Shown here: piece by piece, positions 1 to 8,304 of the stretch
Layout of the letters: every line of letters begins with the position of its first letter
How positions within the stretch are numbered: position 1 is the stretch's first letter
NCBI GenBank assembly: GCA_903911205.1
Contig: CAIWCL010000365.1
Coordinates: forward strand, 1-44,304
Length of the DNA stretch: 44,304 bases
Source: an uncultured bacterium
GTDB lineage: Bacteria; Planctomycetota; Phycisphaerae; Phycisphaerales; SM1A02
Reading direction: 5' to 3'
Notes under the pieces: model-generated
Told to the model about the DNA's origin: nothing
What the model saw: only the letters and a program-made list of their open reading frames with translations
The model's database searches: none
Made by a program: the position numbers and the translations under genes

Positions 1-32
1 GGCGGTGCTCTAACCAACTGAGCTAAGCGCCC
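1..32 (-). tRNA. tRNA gene, 5' part only (cut by window edge)
   Basis: Read on the minus strand from 32 down, the sequence gives a 7-nt acceptor strand (GGGCGCT), TA, the D-stem GCTC, a D-loop with AGTTGGTTA, GAGC, A26 and the 5' side CCGCC of the anticodon stem. The anticodon lies beyond the window edge, so the amino acid cannot be assigned. The D-arm is close to that of the complete tRNA-Asp at 28781. Confidence 0.85.
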
Positions 33-133
33 GGGGAGGCGGAGTGTACCCGCACGGTCAAGCTGGAAGGGAGTTCGGAGGCGTGCTTTTCGGGCGTTCA
101 GCCCGAGAGCGAGCGAGCGATACGATTCTTCGT

Positions 134-162
134 TTGAGCAGGAGGCTTCGGACGGCTATTGT
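134..162 (+). promoter_or_regulatory. Promoter of hrpA, apparently leaderless
   Basis: TTGAGC (134-139), a 17-nt spacer and TATTGT (157-162) form a sigma70-like promoter. The -10 ends 9 nt before the GTG at 172, so transcription would start at or within about three bases of the start codon. An AGGAGG at 140-145 is too far upstream to serve as a ribosome site. Confidence 0.5.
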
Positions 163-171
163 CGACGCCCT

Positions 172-3100
172 GTGTCCGAGTTCCGCGCGCTCTTTTCCCG
201 CCTCGATGAGGTCTTGCCGAGCGATCGGCGCGAATTGCGAGCCCGTCTCGCTGGACTCGATAAGCGCGTCCGCGACGGAAAGCCCGTCGATCAGCGCGCT
301 CTCGGAGCAGTTGCGCAAGCGATTGAGCGGAGCGCGTTAGAACGTGAGCGACGCGGCGCACTCAGGCCGTCCGTCACGTACCCCGCGGATCTCCCCGTCA
401 CTGCGGCATTGCCTCAACTCCGCGAAGCGATCACGTCGTCCCAGGTGGTGGTCGTCGCGGGCGAAACGGGCTCTGGAAAAAGCACGCAACTTCCAAAGCT
501 CTGTCTTGAACTCGGGCGCGGCATCGTCGGGCGCATCGGCCATACGCAGCCACGACGACTCGCGGCGCGCAGCGTTGCGCGACGTATTGCCGATGAACTT
601 GGTGTGCGCGTTGGTGGAATCGTCGGCGTCAAGGTGCGGTTCAACGACGAAACTGGTCGTGACACGCTCCTCAAGGTGATGACCGATGGCATCTTGCTTG
701 CTGAAACGCGCGCGGATCCGCGACTCGACGCGTACGACACGATCATCGTGGACGAAGCGCACGAACGCAGCCTCAACATCGACTTTCTTCTCGGATACCT
801 GAAGCGGTTGCTACCACGCCGCCCAGATCTGAAGGTCATTCTCACGAGTGCGACGATTGATGTTGATCGGCTTTCCGCGCACTTCGGTGGCTGCCCTGTC
901 GTCGAAGTGCCCGGCCGTTCGTATCCAATCGAATACCGCTACCGACCGCTTGAGAAAGACGACATCGATGAAGAGGATCCGCGGATGCTTGACGCCATTG
1001 CGTCGTCGATTGACGAAATCGATACGCATTTCGCGCCAAAGACGCCGGATGTGCTCGTGTTTCTCTCAGGCGAGCGCGAGATTCGGGAAGTTGAGTCACA
1101 TCTCGGCGGGCACTTTCGTTCACGCGGTGGTGCGTCGAGTGCGAATGTGTCGAGCGGCACCGATGTCGGGCGTCGTGCAACCGAGATTCTTCCGCTCTTC
1201 GCGCGACAGGGAATTGAAGAGCAAGAGCGTATTTTTTCACCTGGCCCCAAGCGACGCATTGTGCTCGCGACCAATGTCGCGGAAACGTCGTTGACGGTGC
1301 CGCGAATCCACGCCGTCGTCGATCCCGGATTCGCGCGCGTCCTTCGATACAGCGCGAAGTCACGTGTGCAACGACTCCCCGTCGAGAAGATCTCGCAGGC
1401 CAGCGCGCGACAACGTTCCGGTCGCGCGGGGCGGCTTGGCCCCGGCCTCGCCATGAGGCTCTATTCCGAAGAGGACTACGCGGCACGGAACCCGTTCACG
1501 CCGCCGGAGATTCTCCGAACGAATCTTGCGAGTGTCATCCTGCAGATGGAGGCGCTCAAGCTTGGAAAGGCAGAGGACTTTCCGTTCGTCGATCCGCCGG
1601 GAGCGCGCATGCTCGCCGATGGCCGTGCGACACTTGTTGAACTCGGAGCTTCGACCGCGGAAGGACGATTGACGCAGGTTGGCCGCGCGATGAGTCTTCT
1701 GCCGCTCGATCCGCGGCTCTCTCGCATGCTGCTCGCATCTGTCGATGAGCGCGTGACCAACGAAATGCTCGTCGTTGCTGCAGGCCTTGCGATTCAAGAT
1801 CCGCGTATTCGGCCGCAAGAATCTCGCGATGCGGCGGACTTCGCGCACGCGCGATTCGCTGATCCTGCGAGCGATTTTCTGACGTTCCTCCGTATCTGGC
1901 GCGCGTGGCGTACAGAAACGCGCGATGCGAGCGGCAAAGAGGTTGGCTCAAGCGCTCGGCGTCGGTGGTGCGAGAAGAACTGGCTCTCACATCAACGCAT
2001 GCGTGAGTGGTCGGACACGGTGCAGCAGTTGAAAGAGCTCTTCGCGGAGCACTTTGAACTGAAGGTCGGCGATGCGGCTGACGCGCCAGACTACGGGCGA
2101 TTCCACCGCGCAGTCATCGCTGGATTCCCGTCGCACATTGGCCTGCGTACGGAGAAGGGCGAGTTCAAATCACCTTCTGGTGCGTTGTTTGCGTTGCATC
2201 CGTCGGGGGTCCTTGCGCGACGCGCACCGAACTGGGTTGTCGCGGCGGAACTCGTGGAAACGACACGCCGATATGCACGCATTTGTGCACGCATCCAACC
2301 TGATTGGGTGCTGCGCGTCGCGCCACATGTTTGCACCAAGACGCAGTTCGAGCCGCATTTCGTCGAGGAAACTGGGCAAGTGTCGGCGTGGGAACGCACG
2401 AGTTGTGGCGAACTCGTGCTCGTAGCGAAGCACCGCGTTCCGTGGGGACCAATCGATCCGGTGTCTGCGCGCGCGGTCTTTCTTCATGAAGGTCTTGTCG
2501 CTCATCGCGCCAGAACGAAGGGTGACTTCCTCGCCAAGAATCGCGCGCTTCGAGAGCGTCTCGAAGAAGAAGAAGAGCGCGGACGTCGACGAGGGCAACT
2601 CCTCGAGGAGACGCGCGCGTTTGAGTTCTACGACACGCGCGTTCCTGCGGATGTTCGCTCGCTTCCGTCGTTCGAGGCGTGGCGGCGTGATGTCGAAGCG
2701 AAGGATCGAGACGTTCTCGTCATGCGTGACGAAGATCTCTTGAAAGACGGCGCGGAGCGCACCGATCGCGCGCAGTACCCTCAGGAGATGGCGCTCGACG
2801 CGTTGGCGGTACCACTGGTGTATGCGCACGACCCTGAAGACGCGCGCGACGGCGTGAGTGCGCAGATCCCGGTGGAAGCGTTGACGCTCGTCGATCCACA
2901 GCCGTTTGAGTGGCTCGTTCCAGGCCTACTCGCGGAAAAAATCGACGCGCTTGTTCGCTCGCTGCCGAAACACCTGCGCGTACGTCTCTTTCCGATTGAA
3001 GAAGTTGTGCAAGGCGCGGTTGAAGCGATCGAGTTCGGGAAGGCTTCACTCTTCGCAAAGCTTGCACGCTACCTTTCAGCCGTCGCGGGGACCGAGATCG

Positions 3101-4200
3101 CGCCTCAAGACTTTCGGCGAGAACTGTTGCCAACACATCTCTCGATGCGCTTTGTGGTGGTTGACGCGGACGGCCGGGAACTTGGATCCGGGCGCGACCT
3201 CGCGGTTCTCGCAAAGAAATTCGCCGATGTCGGGCGCGACCGATTGCGCGCTTCGGTGGACGTGGACACCGATCCGGTGGCGCGCATAGAGCAGCAGCGC
3301 GTCGACGTGATGCCAGAGCAGGGGGTTCCGAAGTTGATTCGATATTCCCGCGCTGGAATATCGCTTTCGGGCTATCCCGCACTCGTCGTCGAGGCGGCCG
3401 GCACCCGTGTTGCACTGCATGTTCTTGATGTTGAAAGTGCGGCGTTCCGCAAACATGCGGGAGGCGTTGCCGCACTCATCGCGCGCGACCTTCGCGAAGC
3501 AGTCGAACACCATGTGGCCTATCACCCGCTTGCAGAGGAACTGTGTGCGCTGCTCGCGCGCGCCGGTATTGAAGATGCGGTGGCGTTTGTCGCACGTTCG
3601 GTCGCGCGTCTCGCGGTTGGTGACGCGATGCTTGCGCCGCGTGAACCTGACGAAATGCTCGCGGTTGCACGCCGCGCAGAACGCGGGCTCGCAGAGTCGG
3701 TTTCGTTCGTTGTTCGGACCATGCACGCGATGCTTGTGACCACGGAGGAGATTCTCGCGCGTACCCGCGGGGTGACGCCTCATGCGCTCGGCGGCCCCAA
3801 GGAGCGCGTACTCGCGCGTCTCGCCGACGTCCTCGCGCGGGATTCTGGGGCTGCACCTCTCAGCGATGCGCTCGCGTCACTGTCGCTTGGCTTGGAGGCG
3901 ATCGCTACCGCGGATCGAGACGAGCTCTCGCAACGTGCGCGACTTGTGTCCATGTTGATGGAGCGACTCGAGCGGCTTCGCGAAATTGGTCCTGCGCGTG
4001 ATCGAGCAATCGATGACGAACTCGATCCGTGGCGCGTGCGTGTTGCCTCGGCCTTGCGTTCACCCAAGCGTCCGCTGACGGAACTCGTCTCGATCGCTCG
4101 TATGTTCGAAGAGATCGAAATCAGTCGATTCGCGCCGAAAATGCCCCGAAACTTTCCGGCCAGCGAGAAGCGGTTGGCATCGCTCCTTGGCGAAGATTGA
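172..4200 (+). CDS. hrpA: ATP-dependent RNA helicase HrpA (DEAH-box)
   Basis: This is a 1342-residue DEAH/RHA helicase, full length for bacterial HrpA (about 1300). The sequence shows Walker A GETGSGKS near residue 97, the DEAH box (VDEAHERS) near 194, motif III LTSATID, motif V ATNVAETSLTVPR and motif VI RQRSGRAGR, followed by the long HrpA-specific C-terminal half. In the known family it unwinds RNA and helps rescue stalled ribosomes. The start is GTG with no nearby ribosome site; the promoter at 134-162 ends just before it and supports this choice. No in-frame alternative start lies upstream after the previous structure. It is transcribed alone, diverges from the tRNA at 1-32 and converges with the FtsK-like gene. 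A 16-bp tandem repeat follows the stop directly. Confidence 0.97.
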   Translation: MSEFRALFSRLDEVLPSDRRELRARLAGLDKRVRDGKPVDQRALGAVAQAIERSALERERRGALRPSVTYPADLPVTAALPQLREAITSSQVVVVAGETGSGKSTQLPKLCLELGRGIVGRIGHTQPRRLAARSVARRIADELGVRVGGIVGVKVRFNDETGRDTLLKVMTDGILLAETRADPRLDAYDTIIVDEAHERSLNIDFLLGYLKRLLPRRPDLKVILTSATIDVDRLSAHFGGCPVVEVPGRSYPIEYRYRPLEKDDIDEEDPRMLDAIASSIDEIDTHFAPKTPDVLVFLSGEREIREVESHLGGHFRSRGGASSANVSSGTDVGRRATEILPLFARQGIEEQERIFSPGPKRRIVLATNVAETSLTVPRIHAVVDPGFARVLRYSAKSRVQRLPVEKISQASARQRSGRAGRLGPGLAMRLYSEEDYAARNPFTPPEILRTNLASVILQMEALKLGKAEDFPFVDPPGARMLADGRATLVELGASTAEGRLTQVGRAMSLLPLDPRLSRMLLASVDERVTNEMLVVAAGLAIQDPRIRPQESRDAADFAHARFADPASDFLTFLRIWRAWRTETRDASGKEVGSSARRRWCEKNWLSHQRMREWSDTVQQLKELFAEHFELKVGDAADAPDYGRFHRAVIAGFPSHIGLRTEKGEFKSPSGALFALHPSGVLARRAPNWVVAAELVETTRRYARICARIQPDWVLRVAPHVCTKTQFEPHFVEETGQVSAWERTSCGELVLVAKHRVPWGPIDPVSARAVFLHEGLVAHRARTKGDFLAKNRALRERLEEEEERGRRRGQLLEETRAFEFYDTRVPADVRSLPSFEAWRRDVEAKDRDVLVMRDEDLLKDGAERTDRAQYPQEMALDALAVPLVYAHDPEDARDGVSAQIPVEALTLVDPQPFEWLVPGLLAEKIDALVRSLPKHLRVRLFPIEEVVQGAVEAIEFGKASLFAKLARYLSAVAGTEIAPQDFRRELLPTHLSMRFVVVDADGRELGSGRDLAVLAKKFADVGRDRLRASVDVDTDPVARIEQQRVDVMPEQGVPKLIRYSRAGISLSGYPALVVEAAGTRVALHVLDVESAAFRKHAGGVAALIARDLREAVEHHVAYHPLAEELCALLARAGIEDAVAFVARSVARLAVGDAMLAPREPDEMLAVARRAERGLAESVSFVVRTMHAMLVTTEEILARTRGVTPHALGGPKERVLARLADVLARDSGAAPLSDALASLSLGLEAIATADRDELSQRARLVSMLMERLERLREIGPARDRAIDDELDPWRVRVASALRSPKRPLTELVSIARMFEEIEISRFAPKMPRNFPASEKRLASLLGED

Positions 4201-4207
4201 TCGAAAC

Positions 4208-4287
4208 GAGGAATGATCTCGACGAGGAATGATCTCGACGAGGAATGATCTCGACGAGGAATGATCTCGACGAGGATTGATCCATCG
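4208..4287. repeat. 16-bp tandem repeat, about five copies, after the hrpA stop
   Basis: The unit GAGGAATGATCTCGAC is repeated exactly at 4208, 4224, 4240 and 4256, then a diverged fifth copy begins at 4272. It starts 8 bases after the hrpA stop and fills most of the 117-bp gap between hrpA and the convergent gene. There is no T-tract, so it is not an ordinary intrinsic terminator, although CTCG and CGAG in neighbouring units could pair. Confidence 0.95.
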
Positions 4288-4317
4288 ATGGAGCGCGAGG
4301 CTTTTCGCGCTTCAGCT

Positions 4318-7300
4318 TTATGACAACGCGTACGGCCGGAACTTTTCGAGCAGCCCGAGTTCCTCTGAATGCAGAAGGCCACGATTCGTACCAAGCCGAC
4401 TCGCGGCGGGCGAATCGATGAGATTGCTCGAATCGGCAGGGGAGATCTGGAAGAGAACCTTCCAATCAAACTCGCGGAGCGCGTTGCGATCAAACGATCG
4501 CTGAAGGCTCGCGAGCGTGTCACACATCACAAGGACGTGTACTCCTGCCACCGGTCCCTCGCGCACGATTCCCGCGAGCAACTTGTCCGGCGACGGAGGA
4601 CCATCACTTCCGCTGAAAGAGAAATCATCTTCGTTGCGTCGAAGCGTGCGGTAGCGCTGCAACTGATGGACGACGAGGAATCGTCGCGGTCGGCCCGGAT
4701 TGTCGGCGCGATCAGTCACGTCTTGAGCGATTTCCGCCAGACGCGCTTCCACATCGCGATACGCGACAAAGTTTGCCGTGATACCGCGATCACGCGCAAA
4801 CCTCTCCAGCATGCCGTATTCAGGCGCGTCGGCAGGCGTGCCGTCGAGTACATCAATCGTGGCATCGGGTGCTTCAAGATGGATGGAGAGCAGAAATGCC
4901 GCGGTCGTCGCGATGGCTTGATCGTCACGCGGACTGATGGATGCGACGTTGGCGCCCGCAGCGCGCGCGAGTCGAGCGCACGTCGGATCCTTGATCGCGA
5001 CAGCTTCCCCTGTCCAAATGCGCACGTTTCCCCGCGGATCTGGCTTCAAGTGTTTGCGAGCACCAGGATGGAGCGACATTGGCGCGCGCGCGTCGCCTTC
5101 GAAGACAATGCGTGGAAGTGCATCAAATCGGCCCTTTGCGCGGCGTTCGCACTCGCCGAGCCACACATCGCGTTTTTCGTCGGGCAGGAATGCCACTTGG
5201 AATGGCGAATTGCCTTCCACGCGGCCACCGGCGTCGTTGTAGATCGCTTCACCCGGTCGTGAAAGGAGACGCGCGGCGAGATTCTCGTCCGAAAGAATGA
5301 GTTGCGAATCCGCTTCGCTGCATTGCAGTGCGATGCGCACGCCCATTTGCCCCATGGTGCTCCGCGCGAGCGAATACGCGCCGCCAAGCGTTTGCGAACC
5401 AAGAAGCGCGTGCATGCCAAAGGCGCGACCTTGTCGAACGAGTCGGTCGAGCAGCATCGACGCGCCCTGCGAAACGCGATCATCATCGAGGAAGAACTCC
5501 TGGAATTCGTCGATGACAAGCAGGATGCGCGGCATACGAACCTCCGGTCGCGCCGCGCGGAAACTGGCAATGTCCTGCACGCCCGCATCTCGGAAGAGTT
5601 CGCCGCGCCGAGAAAGTTCGCCATCGAGACCTTCGAGTACCGAGAGGCCAAATTCGCGGTCGGATTCAATTGCAACGGCGCGCGCATGCGGAAGCGCATG
5701 CTCGGCGTATGTTTTGAACTCGACGCCCTTCTTGAAGTCCACAAGCCAAAGTTCAACCTCGTCAGGCGAATACCACGTCGCAAGGCCCGTGATAATCGCG
5801 TGAAGGAGCGTCGACTTACCAGAGCCCGTCTTGCCTGCGATCAATGCGTGCTGGCTCGTGCCTTCACCAAGCAGGAACTGTTGCAATCTCGTCGCACCTG
5901 CGCGGCCAACCGGAACACGAAGATTCCGAGCACTCGAAAGCGACCAGAAGACGTCGGGTTTCGGCGCAATGGCGTCGAACGGAACTTCGACGCGTGCGGC
6001 TGTCTTCGCGTGACGACCAATGCGCGTCAACATGGGAATCAGTCGTTCATCACCGGGCGCGATATCGAGTTCAAGCGGCAGCGAGGAGAATGGTCCTGAC
6101 GCGATGCGGTGACGCGACTTGTCCTTCGGATCTTGACGCACGATGGCGCAATTCGCGGTGATTTCATCGGCGGAGATCCCGTCAGGAAGCGGCGACTTCG
6201 CGTCGCGGAGAAGGATGACGTGAACGCCGCAACGCTGTCCGGCGCGCAGGATCGAGTTGAGTCTTGCAGCGGCTTGCTCGCTGAAACTCGCAGGAAAATC
6301 GGCGCAGACGAGGAAACGGTACGGCTCGGCGATCTCACCGGCAGCGTCGTTGTAGGCGTCGATATCCTCAAACTCGTTGCGCAGGTACTTCTGAATCACC
6401 GTTTCCATGTGCTCGGTGAGATCGACGAGACGCTGTTCAATCGCGCGAGGATCGGTCCAAATCCGTTCGCCGACAAGGAGTTCAAACTCGTCTCCGAGAT
6501 GCATGAAGGCGGCGAAGCTTTCGCCAAGCCCAACCGGATCAATAAAGGTAAAGCGCGCTTTCGATGGTGGAATCGAAACGAGAATGCGGGCGAGAAGCGA
6601 CTGCACAGCGCCAAGCGCGGCGGCACGCGAATCAGGCGTGGTTTCGAAAACGAGATTTCCAGTGCGTGGAAATCCGAGCGCCGCAGGGATTCGGAAGCGT
6701 TCGGGCATTTCCACGAAGAACGCGGGGTCGGTCGGAAGCCCGCCGGGCATCTGGGTCGGCGCGAGTTCGAATGTGCCGAAACGGAAGAGCGGTGCGCGTG
6801 ATCGCGCGAGTCCACCCGTCGCAAAGTCGAAGTCGCTCCATGCCACGTTTGTTCGACGATCTTCCTTTTCAACGGCGGAAAGAATGTCGCGACACTCGGC
6901 GGCGGTGCGCAGCCAATGCTCGCGGGCACCGGCGAGTCGCGATTCCTCTTCGTTCGCGAGTTGTGTGGACTCGAGACTCGCGCGAGCAATCTCGGCATCT
7001 TCCGCCGCGCAACTCTTCGTCGCGATCGATTCGAGCCGCTGCGAAAGCTCGGCCTTCGCCGCGTCAATCACGGCCGCGCACTCACTCGACGCTTGTTGTG
7101 CTGCTGCTCGTGACGCGGTTTCCAACCGCTCTAGTCTGCGCTTCAAGGCAAGCGGGATCTCGGCGATCGGTGCGTCATACTTTGCGTGCGCCAGGCGTTC
7201 TTCTTCGATCTCGCGGGCTTTGAGTTGTGCGTGAGATTTCTCGCGCTTCGCGACGTCTTCGCGTTCGGCGCGCGTCTTCGCATGTGCGATCGCGGCGAGA

Positions 7301-8208
7301 TCGGCAGAGAAAGGCGTCCAGACGCGACGCATCGCCGAACTGGCGATGCTGCGCAAAACAACCAACAACACAATCACAAAGAGAAGGGCGCCACCCGCGC
7401 TGGCACCTGCCACCATGGCCCAGCGCTCCTCGTGGAAAAGGGTCGCGGCGCCCCCGATGACTCCGGCGCCGATGACGAGCGCGGTCGAGAGGAGAAATGG
7501 CGCTGCGCCACTCAAAAGACGCGCGGCGCGGGTGGACAGGATCGCATCGAGGTGGTCGCGGGCCTTAGTGAGGAGCGCTCGGATCTCCTCCTCAGGGGGC
7601 ATCGCGCTCTCTGGTGTGGCATCGGACGCCGACGGGGGCAACGGCAGACGGCAACTCTTGAGGTACGCCTTCGCGCTGGCCTCCAAATTCGCGGCCTGCA
7701 GGGTGTATTCGGCGAGTCGACCTGCCAATTCGCGAGAGCGCGCGCGATCGGCTTCTTCGCCTGCTTCGCGCATCGCCTCGCCCATGAGGAGAGCCTCCTC
7801 GAGACCGCGCTGCAGCCGTGTCAATTCGGTCTGCAGCGACGACCGCAGTTCGTCTTGTTTTGCCTTCCGACCAGAATCGATCTCACCGAGTGTCTGATCG
7901 CGCAACGAAGTTGCATCGGACTCGATCTGCGAAGCGAGCGCGTGCGCCGCGTCGGTCTCATTCGTTCGCGATTGGCGAATCACGGCAAGAGCGCGGTCAT
8001 GTGCAACCCGCGCGCGATCGCGTTTCCCGCGCACATCCGCCGTGACTTCATCGATCACGCGCTGACGTGCGAGCAGGGCATCGATGAGCGTGCCCGTGAC
8101 CTCGGCGAGCCCGGCACCGGGATCACCGGCGCCGCGTGCCTTCAACGCAGAACTGACCTCGCGCTCGAAGTCTGCGTGCATAGCTTCCGCGATCGCCCGT
8201 TCGCTCAT
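4318..8208 (-). CDS. Large coiled-coil FtsK/SpoIIIE-domain ATPase of unknown function
   Basis: The protein has 1296 residues. Order seen: an alpha-helical, Glu/Arg/Ala-rich coiled coil (about 1-230), two hydrophobic segments (about 235-290, likely a hairpin in the membrane), a second coiled coil (about 300-460), then three RecA/FtsK-like units. Unit 1 (about 470-740) has no Walker A but carries IDPVGLGESF and EIAEPYRFLV. Unit 2 has Walker A GKTGSGKST near 789, FtsK-type DFKKGVEF and Walker B ILLVIDEFQEF near 894-904. Unit 3 (about 1030-1296) lacks a P-loop and ends in DSSNLIDSPAASRLG. The FtsK gamma DNA-reading domain is absent. The three-unit plan recalls EccC/EssC secretion ATPases, but no WXG100, FHA or other type VII gene is nearby. 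DNA or protein pumping is possible; the substrate is unknown. It is last in the pgk-miaA-topA direction, 96 bp after topA, with its own -10-like TACGCT 7 nt before ATG. Confidence 0.85.
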   Translation of the reverse strand: MSERAIAEAMHADFEREVSSALKARGAGDPGAGLAEVTGTLIDALLARQRVIDEVTADVRGKRDRARVAHDRALAVIRQSRTNETDAAHALASQIESDATSLRDQTLGEIDSGRKAKQDELRSSLQTELTRLQRGLEEALLMGEAMREAGEEADRARSRELAGRLAEYTLQAANLEASAKAYLKSCRLPLPPSASDATPESAMPPEEEIRALLTKARDHLDAILSTRAARLLSGAAPFLLSTALVIGAGVIGGAATLFHEERWAMVAGASAGGALLFVIVLLVVLRSIASSAMRRVWTPFSADLAAIAHAKTRAEREDVAKREKSHAQLKAREIEEERLAHAKYDAPIAEIPLALKRRLERLETASRAAAQQASSECAAVIDAAKAELSQRLESIATKSCAAEDAEIARASLESTQLANEEESRLAGAREHWLRTAAECRDILSAVEKEDRRTNVAWSDFDFATGGLARSRAPLFRFGTFELAPTQMPGGLPTDPAFFVEMPERFRIPAALGFPRTGNLVFETTPDSRAAALGAVQSLLARILVSIPPSKARFTFIDPVGLGESFAAFMHLGDEFELLVGERIWTDPRAIEQRLVDLTEHMETVIQKYLRNEFEDIDAYNDAAGEIAEPYRFLVCADFPASFSEQAAARLNSILRAGQRCGVHVILLRDAKSPLPDGISADEITANCAIVRQDPKDKSRHRIASGPFSSLPLELDIAPGDERLIPMLTRIGRHAKTAARVEVPFDAIAPKPDVFWSLSSARNLRVPVGRAGATRLQQFLLGEGTSQHALIAGKTGSGKSTLLHAIITGLATWYSPDEVELWLVDFKKGVEFKTYAEHALPHARAVAIESDREFGLSVLEGLDGELSRRGELFRDAGVQDIASFRAARPEVRMPRILLVIDEFQEFFLDDDRVSQGASMLLDRLVRQGRAFGMHALLGSQTLGGAYSLARSTMGQMGVRIALQCSEADSQLILSDENLAARLLSRPGEAIYNDAGGRVEGNSPFQVAFLPDEKRDVWLGECERRAKGRFDALPRIVFEGDARAPMSLHPGARKHLKPDPRGNVRIWTGEAVAIKDPTCARLARAAGANVASISPRDDQAIATTAAFLLSIHLEAPDATIDVLDGTPADAPEYGMLERFARDRGITANFVAYRDVEARLAEIAQDVTDRADNPGRPRRFLVVHQLQRYRTLRRNEDDFSFSGSDGPPSPDKLLAGIVREGPVAGVHVLVMCDTLASLQRSFDRNALREFDWKVLFQISPADSSNLIDSPAASRLGTNRGLLHSEELGLLEKFRPYALS

Positions 8209-8215
8209 GGTTTAG

Positions 8216-8221
8216 AGCGTA
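8216..8221 (-). promoter_or_regulatory. -10-like TACGCT 7 nt before the FtsK-like ATG
   Basis: Minus-strand TACGCT lies 7 nt upstream of the ATG at 8208, the same arrangement as at several other genes in this window. No convincing -35 is visible at the usual distance and no Shine-Dalgarno sequence precedes the start. Confidence 0.35.
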
Positions 8222-8304
8222 CCACGACGCAAAGATCGCGACGGCAATCGAAAGAACGCGAGTGCATGCGACAGAAATCGGACGCGCGTCGGTCGGTCGT
8301 GAGC

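Noticed and set aside
56-61. TTGACC as -35 for the minus-strand tRNA
   Set aside because: The only -10-like hexamer (TACACT, 43-48) is 7 nt away, too close for a promoter with this -35.
4201-4317. Bidirectional terminator between hrpA and the FtsK-like gene
   Set aside because: The region is a 16-bp tandem repeat without a T-tract or one clear long stem, so it is listed as a repeat only.
4318-8208. Type VII secretion locus
   Set aside because: The ATPase has a three-unit plan like EccC/EssC, but no WXG100 substrate, FHA domain or other secretion component lies nearby.
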